From Gammaproteobacteria bacterium (GTDB lineage Bacteria; Pseudomonadota; Gammaproteobacteria; Pseudomonadales; Porticoccaceae), in contig SBGI01000120.1 of NCBI GenBank assembly GCA_006227015.1, positions 1-7,009 on the forward strand: a stretch of DNA of 7,009 bases, written 5' to 3'. Numbering within the stretch: the first letter of the stretch is position 1; each line of letters starts with the position of its first letter. Positions 1 through 6,755 of the stretch are shown here, in pieces. The position numbers and the translations under genes are program-made. Under the pieces are notes generated by a model. The model was not told where the DNA came from and did not search any database. It saw nothing but the letters and a program-made list of their open reading frames with translations.

Positions 1-101
1 TTAATTGTAAGGGATAGCGGGTGTGGAATCGAGGCTGAAAAATAGCCCCCGTTTCACTAAATCAATTCTGTGCTGCATTCGGTAATTAGCACCTTTCATG
101 G

Positions 102-131
102 TTGAATTCTAAGCAAAAATAAGGCAATAAT
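102..131 (+). promoter_or_regulatory. Candidate sigma70-type promoter of the operon
   Basis: TTGAAT at 102-107 matches four of six bases of the -35 consensus. AATAAT at 126-131 matches five of six of the -10 consensus. The spacer is 18 bases. This would start transcription near base 138-140 and leave a leader of roughly 55 bases before the first gene. The call rests on consensus matching in AT-rich DNA, where chance matches are common. A weaker alternative is CTGTCA at 139-144 with TATCCA at 161-166. Confidence 0.35.
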
Positions 132-181
132 GGCAAAACTGTCACAACTGATTTAAGAAATATCCATATCCTACTGATAAA

Positions 182-187
182 TAAGGT
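182..187 (+). promoter_or_regulatory. Ribosome binding site of the ThDP enzyme gene
   Basis: TAAGGT lies nine bases upstream of the ATG at 196, counting from its last G, and resembles the anti-Shine-Dalgarno complement. It supports that start over the in-frame ATG at 238, which has no purine-rich sequence at a suitable distance. Confidence 0.6.
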
Positions 188-195
188 AAATATTT

Positions 196-2001
196 ATGGA
201 TGCTCTCAAGGTTGGCAAGCAAAATGCAAATCTCTCAATGAGTGAAAAAATGGAATTTGGTGATCTGCTCATAGCCTATCTCGAGCAACTGGGTGTGGAG
301 TATGTATTCGGAGTGCCGGGTGGTGCCATTGAGCCCTTCTACAGCGCCCTGGCGCGTAGCGAGCGCAGGGGAGGCCCTCGGGCGGTGATAGCGCGCCATG
401 AGAGTGGTGCCGCCTTTATGGCGGATGGATATGCGCGCAACACGGGTAAGCTGGGTGTTTGCTGTGCCACCACAGGTCCAGGGGCAACCAACCTTATCAC
501 CGGTGTAGCTTCTGCCTATGAGAACAATATTCCGATGTTGGTCATCACCGCGCAAACGGCGTTGTCCACTTTTGGTCGAGGCGCTTTTCAGGAGTCATCC
601 TGTACCGGCACAAATACAGTCGGACTGTTTGAATACTGTACTCGCTATAACACGTTGGTTTCCCATGCTGGACAATTCGAGGCCAAGCTGGTGTCCGCGA
701 TTATGACCGCCACCCAGTCGCCAGGGGGCCCCGTACACTTGAGTGTGCCATTGGATATCATGCGTGATTTGGCGACGGCACCGCCCAGCTATGATTTGGT
801 GAATTTACTGAATAAGCCCTCCCTGGTGGATGACGTTGCGGTAGAACAGTTTTATGAAGAACTGGTTAATGCCAAAAGCCCGGTGTTTCTGATTGGTGAT
901 GAGGCGAGTGAAGCCATAGGGAGTATTCTGACCCTGGCGGTGGACCTCAATGCCCGTATCCTGGTGACGCCCCATGGTAAAGGGTTGGTGAGTCCCTATC
1001 ATCCGTTGTTCAGGGGGGTGATCGGTTTTGCCGGCCACCAGAGCGCCCGAGATGTGTTGTGTGACCCGGACGTTGATCTTGTGGTGGCCGTTGGTGCAAC
1101 CCTTGGTGAATGGGCCAGCGATGGCTGGGATACCGAGTCTCTGTTGACCACCCGCATGATCCATGTGGAATCTGTGGAAGAGAATTTTACCCGTACCCCG
1201 ATGGCGAAACTGCATGTCAGAGGGCGCCTGTCCAGCATCTTTGACCGACTGGTCGACCGGTTTGAAAAGGCTTTAAGAAGTCAGATTCGCGTGGTTGGCA
1301 GCGATATCAAGCCCGCCGATGACTCGGCAGATAAAGAGAAAACGCTGCATTTTAAGATGGAAGATCTTGAGGGTTATTGCTCTGATGCAACACCCATCAA
1401 ACCTCAGCGTCTGATGCGCGAGTTGCCGAGAATTTTCCCCCCGAATACCCGCTATCTCGCAGATTCCGGGGGCAGCTTTACTTGGGCAACCCATTACCTG
1501 CATCCCTATGACCGCCGCATTGCCGGCAAGCGCAATGCTCGGGGTGGCTTGTTTCGTGCATCCCTGGAATTTGCTTCCATGGGGTGGGCCATTGGAAGTG
1601 CCGTGGGTACTGCATTGGCAGAGAAAGGCGATCCGGTGGTTTGTATCACAGGTGATGGCAGCCTGTTGATGAGCGGCCAGGAAATTACCGTTGCCATTCA
1701 GGAAAAGTTGCCGGTGGTGTTCGTGGTTCTGAATGACAGTTGCTATGGCATGGTTCGCCATGGGCAGGAATTGACCGGTGCAGAGCCCATCGGATTTGAG
1801 TTGCCAGTAATCGATTTTGCCCAGTTTGCCCACTCTATGGGTGCGGCAGGTCACATCATTAAATCTCCTGAGGATTTGCAGTCACTGGATATTGACGAAA
1901 TCTGCAGTAGGGAAGGACCTACCCTGTTGGATGTTCGTATTGATCGAGATGAAGTGCCGCCTATGGGTATGCGGGCCAAAGGCCTTAAGCAGATGGTATG
2001 A
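196..2001 (+). CDS. ThDP-dependent enzyme, acetolactate synthase-like
   Basis: This 601-residue protein has the three-domain layout of the acetolactate synthase / pyruvate oxidase superfamily: an N-terminal pyrimidine-binding domain (about 17-190), a central domain (about 215-355) and a C-terminal pyrophosphate-binding domain (about 400-590). Visible motifs are FGVPGGAIEP (38-47), RHE with the likely cofactor-activating Glu69, GPGATN (94-99), AFQE (130-133) and the ThDP/Mg signature GDGS (486-489) to N513. Members cleave or form bonds next to a 2-oxo group through a ThDP carbanion in the cytoplasm. In acetohydroxyacid synthases the C-terminal signature is followed by MVRQWQ, whose Trp favours 2-ketobutyrate. 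Here it reads MVRHGQ (519-524), so Trp is replaced by Gly523. No small regulatory subunit gene is adjacent. A branched-chain amino acid role is therefore unlikely, and the substrate is unknown. The linker at about 360-400 is charged and somewhat long. The stop overlaps the next start by ATGA, implying translational coupling. The family call is firm; the reaction is not. Confidence 0.9.
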   Translation: MDALKVGKQNANLSMSEKMEFGDLLIAYLEQLGVEYVFGVPGGAIEPFYSALARSERRGGPRAVIARHESGAAFMADGYARNTGKLGVCCATTGPGATNLITGVASAYENNIPMLVITAQTALSTFGRGAFQESSCTGTNTVGLFEYCTRYNTLVSHAGQFEAKLVSAIMTATQSPGGPVHLSVPLDIMRDLATAPPSYDLVNLLNKPSLVDDVAVEQFYEELVNAKSPVFLIGDEASEAIGSILTLAVDLNARILVTPHGKGLVSPYHPLFRGVIGFAGHQSARDVLCDPDVDLVVAVGATLGEWASDGWDTESLLTTRMIHVESVEENFTRTPMAKLHVRGRLSSIFDRLVDRFEKALRSQIRVVGSDIKPADDSADKEKTLHFKMEDLEGYCSDATPIKPQRLMRELPRIFPPNTRYLADSGGSFTWATHYLHPYDRRIAGKRNARGGLFRASLEFASMGWAIGSAVGTALAEKGDPVVCITGDGSLLMSGQEITVAIQEKLPVVFVVLNDSCYGMVRHGQELTGAEPIGFELPVIDFAQFAHSMGAAGHIIKSPEDLQSLDIDEICSREGPTLLDVRIDRDEVPPMGMRAKGLKQMV

Positions 2002-2831
2002 ACGAAAAACAACCTGAACAAATCACGACAAAAATATGGCGGGAGACAGCAGAGGAGGACAACCCCTTTGCTGCTTCCGCATGCTTCTGTGCCGGTTACG
2101 ATGTCTACGGTGACCTGTTGGGTAAAGCCACGTACATAGAATATTTGTATGTGCTATTCAAGCTGGAGCGACCCACATCCAGTCAGGCCAAACTGCTGGA
2201 AGGATTGGCGGTTGCCTTGGCGAACCCTGGTCCTCGGGATCACAGTGTGCGTGCAGCCATGTGTGCTGGCGTCGGAGGATCAACACACGCATCCGCACTT
2301 ATCGGTGCCCTTTCCGTCGGCGCAGGTAATTTGGGTGGCGGGCATGAAATCCTGACGGCAGTACAGTACTGGTCAGCCTGTGGGACTGACATCAGTGCCT
2401 GGAGTCGGCTAATAAAAGAGCCACCTGAGCATGATCATGCCGATGTCTGGACAGCGATGGAGCATCCTCCTGGATTTGACCCTAATGGTGTTTCCTGCGC
2501 GACACCGGTGAAACAAACCCTTGAGTATCTGGCGAGCGCTGGTAAGGGCACTTCTCTTTCCTGGTTGTTATGCAATCGCAAGAAGCTGGAAGAAATTGCT
2601 GGGTTGCCATTGGCTATGTCTGGTGTTGCAGCTGCGGCTATGGCCGATCTTGAGTTCTCGCCGGAACAGGCGGAAATGCTGTATTTGTTACTGCGTTTAC
2701 CCGGTGCTGCTGTGCATTCACTTGAGCAGGAAAAGCTGGGCTGGCGCAAATATCCTTTTTTTGCTGATGGATTGAAATTACTTAATGATCCTGGCCCAGT
2801 GGCCGATGAGCCTTCTGTGGTGTCGCCATGA
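1998..2831 (+). CDS. Citrate synthase/citryl-CoA lyase-fold protein, first of a pair
   Basis: This 277-residue protein resembles the short citrate-synthase-like group (about 260-280 residues, like citryl-CoA lyase) rather than full citrate synthases of about 430. Recognisable parts are the N-terminal YDVYGDLLG (34-42), a DH pair (81-82) in the region equivalent to DHE..NAS, the small-residue helix ending in GNLGGGHE (110-117), PPGF (157-160), and a helical end with LPLAMSG (203-209) and HSLEQE (240-245). Family enzymes make or break a C-C bond between an acyl-CoA and an oxo acid using His, His and Asp. By eye, the GFGH histidine is replaced (GFDP, 159-162) and the NVDG aspartate is Ser208. 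His116 may or may not stand for the remaining histidine. It may be a non-catalytic partner or a changed enzyme. The start is the ATG inside the ATGA overlap with the ThDP gene. No strong ribosome binding site is seen, consistent with coupled translation. Confidence 0.8.
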   Translation: MNEKQPEQITTKIWRETAEEDNPFAASACFCAGYDVYGDLLGKATYIEYLYVLFKLERPTSSQAKLLEGLAVALANPGPRDHSVRAAMCAGVGGSTHASALIGALSVGAGNLGGGHEILTAVQYWSACGTDISAWSRLIKEPPEHDHADVWTAMEHPPGFDPNGVSCATPVKQTLEYLASAGKGTSLSWLLCNRKKLEEIAGLPLAMSGVAAAAMADLEFSPEQAEMLYLLLRLPGAAVHSLEQEKLGWRKYPFFADGLKLLNDPGPVADEPSVVSP

Positions 2832-3637
2832 AGGGACTGCCACTTCTTCGTTATCGTGAAGATAACTGGGAAACCGAAATGGGAGCCTGGTTTGCTAGTG
2901 AGCGGGTTGTGCTTCGTGGGCGCGACTTATTTTCCAACTTTTCATCATCCACATGGATGGAATATCTCTATTTTGTGATCACTGGCCGCGAAAATAAAAC
3001 GTTTTGCCGTTTAACTGAGACGATGTGGGTTTTGAGCACTAGTTATCCTGAACCTCGGTTGTGGCCAAATAGAATTGCAGCAATGGCTGGAACTACCAGA
3101 AGTACGGGTGTTCTGGGTGTCAGTGCGGGTATCGCAGCTTCTGAGGCGACAATCTATGGGCTGAAGCCCATTAAAGGTGCCTACGAATTTCTGCATAAGG
3201 CTTCAAAAGAAAAAGCTTCTGGACGATTACTAGAAGAGTTTGTGCTGAGTTATCTGAAAGAGCACAAGGTAGTACCCGGCTATGGACGCCCACTAGCGCC
3301 AGCTGATGAAAGGATTATTCCCGTTGTTTCTGCTGCAAAAGCTGCAGGATATGGGGATGGTGAGTTTTTGAAGTTAGCATTTGAGATTGAGAATATTCTC
3401 TTTTCAAAGAAAAAAATGAAAATGAATATAGCCGCTGTTAATGCGGCCATAGCTGCTGATGCAGGACTGGCAGCCAGAGAATACTACTTGATGGCATCGA
3501 TGGCTTTTTCGGCTGGGATGTTTGCCGCAATGGTAGATGCGATGGATAAAGAAGAGGGAACATTTTTTCCATTAAAGGTATCTCGCGTGAAGAGTATTGG
3601 CCACGCAGAAACTAGAAAGTGGGAGGCAAGATTATGA
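2828..3637 (+). CDS. Citrate synthase-like protein, second of a pair
   Basis: This 269-residue protein has the same fold as its upstream neighbour, with little obvious residue identity between them. Landmarks are VVLRGRDL (27-34), corresponding to the RGYDL-type N-terminus, EYLYFVITG (45-53), PEPRLWPNR (74-82), the Ala/Gly-rich helix at about 90-107, PGYGRP (150-155), corresponding to PGFGHP, and MNIAAVNAA (199-207), corresponding to the NVDG segment. At all three catalytic positions the by-eye alignment gives other residues: Tyr110 for the first His, Arg154 for the second, Ala202 for Asp. Citrate synthases are dimers with active sites near the interface, so two unlike half-length proteins encoded by overlapping genes could form a heteromer. 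This is inferred. Start and stop both lie in ATGA overlaps. The DNA near 3361-3420 is very AT-rich (15 of 60 bases G or C) and encodes a Lys-rich segment. It could instead be described simply as a citryl-CoA lyase family protein. Confidence 0.75.
   Translation: MKGLPLLRYREDNWETEMGAWFASERVVLRGRDLFSNFSSSTWMEYLYFVITGRENKTFCRLTETMWVLSTSYPEPRLWPNRIAAMAGTTRSTGVLGVSAGIAASEATIYGLKPIKGAYEFLHKASKEKASGRLLEEFVLSYLKEHKVVPGYGRPLAPADERIIPVVSAAKAAGYGDGEFLKLAFEIENILFSKKKMKMNIAAVNAAIAADAGLAAREYYLMASMAFSAGMFAAMVDAMDKEEGTFFPLKVSRVKSIGHAETRKWEARL
3621..3626 (+). promoter_or_regulatory. Ribosome binding site deciding the receptor start
   Basis: GGGAGG lies seven bases upstream of the ATG at 3634, an excellent Shine-Dalgarno match and spacing. 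It overlaps the alternative in-frame GTG at 3619, so that GTG is unlikely to be the start. The site lies within the last codons of the preceding gene, so the receptor can load its own ribosomes as well as being coupled through the ATGA overlap. It is the strongest such site in the window, in keeping with a need for more receptor than enzyme. Confidence 0.8.
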
Positions 3638-5763
3638 AGTGCAGATGGTATGTGGGAACGGTTTTTTTCGTCACGCTAGGGTGTTTTGCTGATGATTTTG
3701 GTGAAGCTTCAGATATGGATCTGATGTCGCTCTATGGTGGGGAAGAATTTATCAGTATTGCAACGGGGATGACTCAGCCTATCGCAAAAGCTCCAGCGGT
3801 TGCCTCAGTGGTTACGGCGAAAGAAATTGAGAAAATGGGCGCTCGTGATATTGATGAGGTGTTGGAAACTATTCCGGGCCTGCATGTTGCCAGAGGGACA
3901 AATGGCTATAACTCCATTTATACATTCCGCGGAATCTATGCGGACTTCAATCCACAGGTTTTGATGCTGATTAACGGCATTCCGATTACCAACCTGTTTC
4001 AAGGGGATCGAAATTTGGGGTGGGGTGGTATGCCTGTTCAGGCTATATCAAGAATAGAAGTAATTCGAGGTCCCGGATCTGCGCTTTATGGCGCCGATGC
4101 GTTTGCGGGAGTCATTAATATTGTTACCCATGAAGCTAATGGCGAAGACCATTTTGAGGCTGGCGCAAGATACGGTACACACAATACGAAGGAGTATTGG
4201 GTCAGCAAGAGTGGTGCTGTAGGAGATGTAAAGTTTTACGGTATCTTCGAGGCCCTGAAAACCGATGGCTTTGATGAAATTATTGAGTCAGATGCACAGA
4301 GTGTCCTTGACTCTTTCACATTTACAAGCGCTTCCAATGCTCCAGGATCAGTTAATATGCAACGGGAAAATTATGATGCCCGCCTGGAACTGGTTTACCA
4401 CAATTTTACAGCAAGAGCTGGCGCGCAGGTAAGAAGCCACGGTGGTGATGGGGCTGGGATTTCTCAAGCTCTGGTTGATGGAAATGGGGTGTCCAGTAAA
4501 CGTATTAACGCGGATCTGACCTATGAAACAGAAGAATTGATAAATGATTTATCTTTGAAAGTTCAGGTCAGTCATCTTAGTACAACACAAGAGATTGAAG
4601 GAGATTTGGTTTTGTACCCCCCTGGCTCAACAGGTCCGTTTTTTACCGGATTTTTTCCTACTTTTCCAGGTGGGTTTCCGGATGGAGTGATTGGAAGCCC
4701 CGAAGTTTATGAGCGTCATTCGCGTTTTAATATTACGAGTTTTTACCGGGGTATTCAGAAACACGAGATAGGTTTTGGTGCTGGTTATTATTATGGCGAT
4801 CTGTACAAAGTCAAAGAGTCAAAGAACTATGGCATTAACCCCGATGACGGGTTGCCAATCATGCCTGGCGATCCCATCGTTGATGTAAGCGACACACCCT
4901 TTGCCTTTCTCACCGAAGACGAGCGAGAAAATAACTATTTCTTTGTCCAGGATGTCTGGCAGCTCGCCAATGACTGGGAGCTAACGGCTGGTATCCGATA
5001 CGACCATTACTCTGATTTTGGAGATACGGTGAATCCGCGCCTCGCACTGGTCTGGTCTACAACTCGAAATCTGACCACCAAGTTTCTCTATGGTGAAGCT
5101 TTTAGAGCACCTTCGTTTGCTCAGACCCGGGCGCTGTTTAATCCACTGTTTCAGGGTAATGCTGACTTGGACCCTGAGGAGCTTAAAAGCTACGAAGTGG
5201 CTTTTGATTACCGGGCTAGTTACAACCTAACTTTGAATCTAAATGCGTTTTACTACGAATGGGAAGATATTATCCAGTTTGTTCCGGCTCCTGGTGGAAG
5301 TCAGGCGCAGAATGCCGGGGAGCAAACAGGCAACGGGTTGGAGTTTGAGGCTCGCTGGCAGGCTACAGAAAAACTGGAGTTGATCGGAAATCATGCCTGG
5401 CAGAAATCAGAGGACAAAAATCTCAATAAAGATGCCGCCAATTCTCCAGAAAAGCAGGTCTATATACAGGCTGATTGGGAGTTCCTGCCCCACTGGTTTA
5501 TGAATGTGCAGGCTAACTGGGTGATGGATCGCAATCGTGCCAGTGGAGATCCACGTTCCGATATTGATAACTACGCACTTGTTGATTTAACCCTCCGTCG
5601 CAAGTCACTCTGGAACAATATCGATGTGGCACTCATCGTCAAAAATGTATTTGATGAAGATGCCAGGGAGCCAACCCAAAATTCTGACTTTGGCCCACTG
5701 ATATATGACGACCTGCCGCTGGCAGGGCAAACTGTAATGGGTGAAATCCGTTACCGATTCTAG
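3634..5763 (+). CDS. TonB-dependent outer-membrane receptor
   Basis: This 709-residue protein fits the usual length of siderophore/cobalamin-type TonB-dependent receptors. A short hydrophobic signal peptide (about 1-19, cleavage likely after CFA) is followed by an acidic stretch and EEFISIATG (37-45), the probable TonB-box region. The plug domain (about 48-167) shows the classical sequences AKEIEKMGA (62-70), EVLETIPGLHV (75-85), FRGI (98-101), LMLINGIPI (110-118) and IEVIRGPGSALYGADAFAGV (141-160). The rest is rich in alternating beta strands and ends in IRYRF, with the terminal Phe recognised by the outer-membrane assembly machinery. Such receptors import ligands that porins exclude, driven by TonB-ExbB-ExbD; none of those is encoded here. 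The ligand cannot be read from the sequence. A Gly/Pro/Phe-rich stretch (about 331-351) probably forms an extracellular loop. The gene overlaps the preceding one by four bases and is followed after 37 bases by a binding-protein gene. Confidence 0.95.
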   Translation: MKCRWYVGTVFFVTLGCFADDFGEASDMDLMSLYGGEEFISIATGMTQPIAKAPAVASVVTAKEIEKMGARDIDEVLETIPGLHVARGTNGYNSIYTFRGIYADFNPQVLMLINGIPITNLFQGDRNLGWGGMPVQAISRIEVIRGPGSALYGADAFAGVINIVTHEANGEDHFEAGARYGTHNTKEYWVSKSGAVGDVKFYGIFEALKTDGFDEIIESDAQSVLDSFTFTSASNAPGSVNMQRENYDARLELVYHNFTARAGAQVRSHGGDGAGISQALVDGNGVSSKRINADLTYETEELINDLSLKVQVSHLSTTQEIEGDLVLYPPGSTGPFFTGFFPTFPGGFPDGVIGSPEVYERHSRFNITSFYRGIQKHEIGFGAGYYYGDLYKVKESKNYGINPDDGLPIMPGDPIVDVSDTPFAFLTEDERENNYFFVQDVWQLANDWELTAGIRYDHYSDFGDTVNPRLALVWSTTRNLTTKFLYGEAFRAPSFAQTRALFNPLFQGNADLDPEELKSYEVAFDYRASYNLTLNLNAFYYEWEDIIQFVPAPGGSQAQNAGEQTGNGLEFEARWQATEKLELIGNHAWQKSEDKNLNKDAANSPEKQVYIQADWEFLPHWFMNVQANWVMDRNRASGDPRSDIDNYALVDLTLRRKSLWNNIDVALIVKNVFDEDAREPTQNSDFGPLIYDDLPLAGQTVMGEIRYRF

Positions 5764-5800
5764 GGAAAACTGCAGGTTAGCGGTTAAGCAGAGCACAAGG

Positions 5801-6745
5801 ATGATTAAACACAATCCATACCTTAATAGTGGGTGGGGCAGTTGGCTTGCCAGACTGTTCCTGCCGCTTATTGTTATTTTTACTTCCGGGCTTAGCAGCA
5901 AAAGCGTGAGCGCTGAGCTCATGGTGCTGTATCCTGAAGTCAAAGCTCCATTTTCAAAGGTATTTGAAGATATTTCTGAAGGTGCGCGCAGTGGTTTTAA
6001 GGGCGATACAACCTTTGTTAAATTGGATGAAAAGACCAGCCTACAGCTGGAAGTGAGTCGAAAAAAACCGGATATTGTTCTTGCCCTGGGTAAGCGCAGT
6101 TTGCTGACGGCGAATGCGCTGGAAAACCGTCCGCCGCTGGTGCTTGGAGCGGTAAATAGCGGGGAGTATGCGTATCCGGGTATTGTCATGATTCCCGACC
6201 CGGAAGTGATTCTCGACCGTTTGTTAGTGCTCTCCCCCGGGGTCAAGCGCGTTCATGTGGTTCAGAAATCCAGTGGTGAAGACTTGCAGCTATTGGGGGC
6301 CGTTGAGTATTTGAAAAAAAGGAATGTTGAGCTGATTGTCTATCTGGCTGAAGATATCAGGGCAGCAGCTTCCATTTACGCTGAGATGCTGGAGAAGGCC
6401 AATTCAGGTGATGCAGTTTGGATACTTCAGGATGGCTCCTATGTGAACAGTGCGATATTTTCACTGCTACTGGATGCTGCCTGGAACAAAAACCTGGTGG
6501 TGTTTTCCTCCAACCCCCTGCATGTAAAACATGGGGCTTTATTTGCAGTGTATCCAGATAATAAAAAAATGGGTGCAAGCCTTGGAAAAATTGCCAACGA
6601 GGTGTTGGCGAAGAATGCTGAGCCAACCATGCATCCCCTCAGGGATGTCCTTCTGGCGGTCAATGAAAGGACAGGAAGCCATCTGGGCATTTCCTTTTCC
6701 AATGATGTCAGGGAACAAGTCGACCTGATCCTGCCCGCCAGGTAA
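5801..6745 (+). CDS. Secreted ABC_sub_bind-type periplasmic binding protein
   Basis: This 314-residue protein starts with a long signal peptide (1-38): a hydrophobic core LFLPLIVIFTSG (19-30) and a VSA|E cleavage site. The mature part alternates beta strands and helices in two lobes, as in type I periplasmic binding folds: DIVLALGKRSL (91-101), LVLGAVNSG (113-121), YPGIVMIPDP (125-134), AVWILQDGSYVNS (205-217), NLVVFSSNP (231-239). The end, with AVNERTG (286-292), LGIS and VDLILP, resembles the ABC substrate-binding family PF04392, where a similar AVNLxTAxxLG tail is common. It probably binds a small solute in the periplasm. No ABC permease or ATPase gene is in the window, so it may serve the adjacent sensor rather than a transporter. 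The ATG at 5801 is preferred because it places the signal peptide correctly. An in-frame GTG at 5741 would add 20 polar residues and overlap the receptor gene. Its ribosome binding site is weak (AGAG at 5790-5793; AAGG abuts the ATG). Confidence 0.8.
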   Translation: MIKHNPYLNSGWGSWLARLFLPLIVIFTSGLSSKSVSAELMVLYPEVKAPFSKVFEDISEGARSGFKGDTTFVKLDEKTSLQLEVSRKKPDIVLALGKRSLLTANALENRPPLVLGAVNSGEYAYPGIVMIPDPEVILDRLLVLSPGVKRVHVVQKSSGEDLQLLGAVEYLKKRNVELIVYLAEDIRAAASIYAEMLEKANSGDAVWILQDGSYVNSAIFSLLLDAAWNKNLVVFSSNPLHVKHGALFAVYPDNKKMGASLGKIANEVLAKNAEPTMHPLRDVLLAVNERTGSHLGISFSNDVREQVDLILPAR

Positions 6746-6755
6746 CCGCTTTTTC

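Larger units (their letters stand above)
1..195. other. Upstream intergenic leader
   Basis: This stretch holds no convincing gene. The + frame beginning at base 1 is open only for 14 codons before TAG at 43-45, and could be the tail of a gene lying outside the window. On the - strand a 32-codon ORF runs from an ATG at 97-99 to a TAA at 1-3, but it has no ribosome binding site. The second half is AT-rich and contains the candidate promoter and the ribosome binding site of the first gene. No clear operator, riboswitch or hairpin terminator was seen. Confidence 0.6.

Noticed and set aside
70..92. Inverted repeat GTGCT / AGCAC with a 13-base loop in the leader.
   Set aside because: The arms are only five bases and do not extend in either direction, so this is within chance expectation. 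It is not called an operator.
1..99. A 32-codon - strand ORF from an ATG at 97-99 to a TAA exactly at 1-3.
   Set aside because: It has no ribosome binding site upstream of the ATG, no recognisable motif, and a length expected by chance. It remains possible as a small divergent gene but cannot be supported.
187..196. Perfect 10-base palindrome TAAATATTTA touching the first start codon.
   Set aside because: It is made only of A and T in an AT-rich leader, where such palindromes are common by chance.
1273..1854. A 193-codon open frame on the - strand inside the ThDP gene.
   Set aside because: It lies wholly opposite a well-supported coding region, and its translation shows no family features. 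It is a shadow of the codon bias of the real gene.
5764..5800. Possible terminator or promoter between the receptor and binding-protein genes.
   Set aside because: No GC-rich hairpin with a T run and no convincing -10/-35 pair fits in these 37 bases. Read-through within an operon is more likely.
5605..6246. A 213-codon open frame on the - strand across the receptor end and the binding-protein gene.
   Set aside because: It overlaps two well-supported + strand genes, is Ser/Leu/Arg-rich without recognisable motifs, and has no sign of its own promoter or ribosome binding site.
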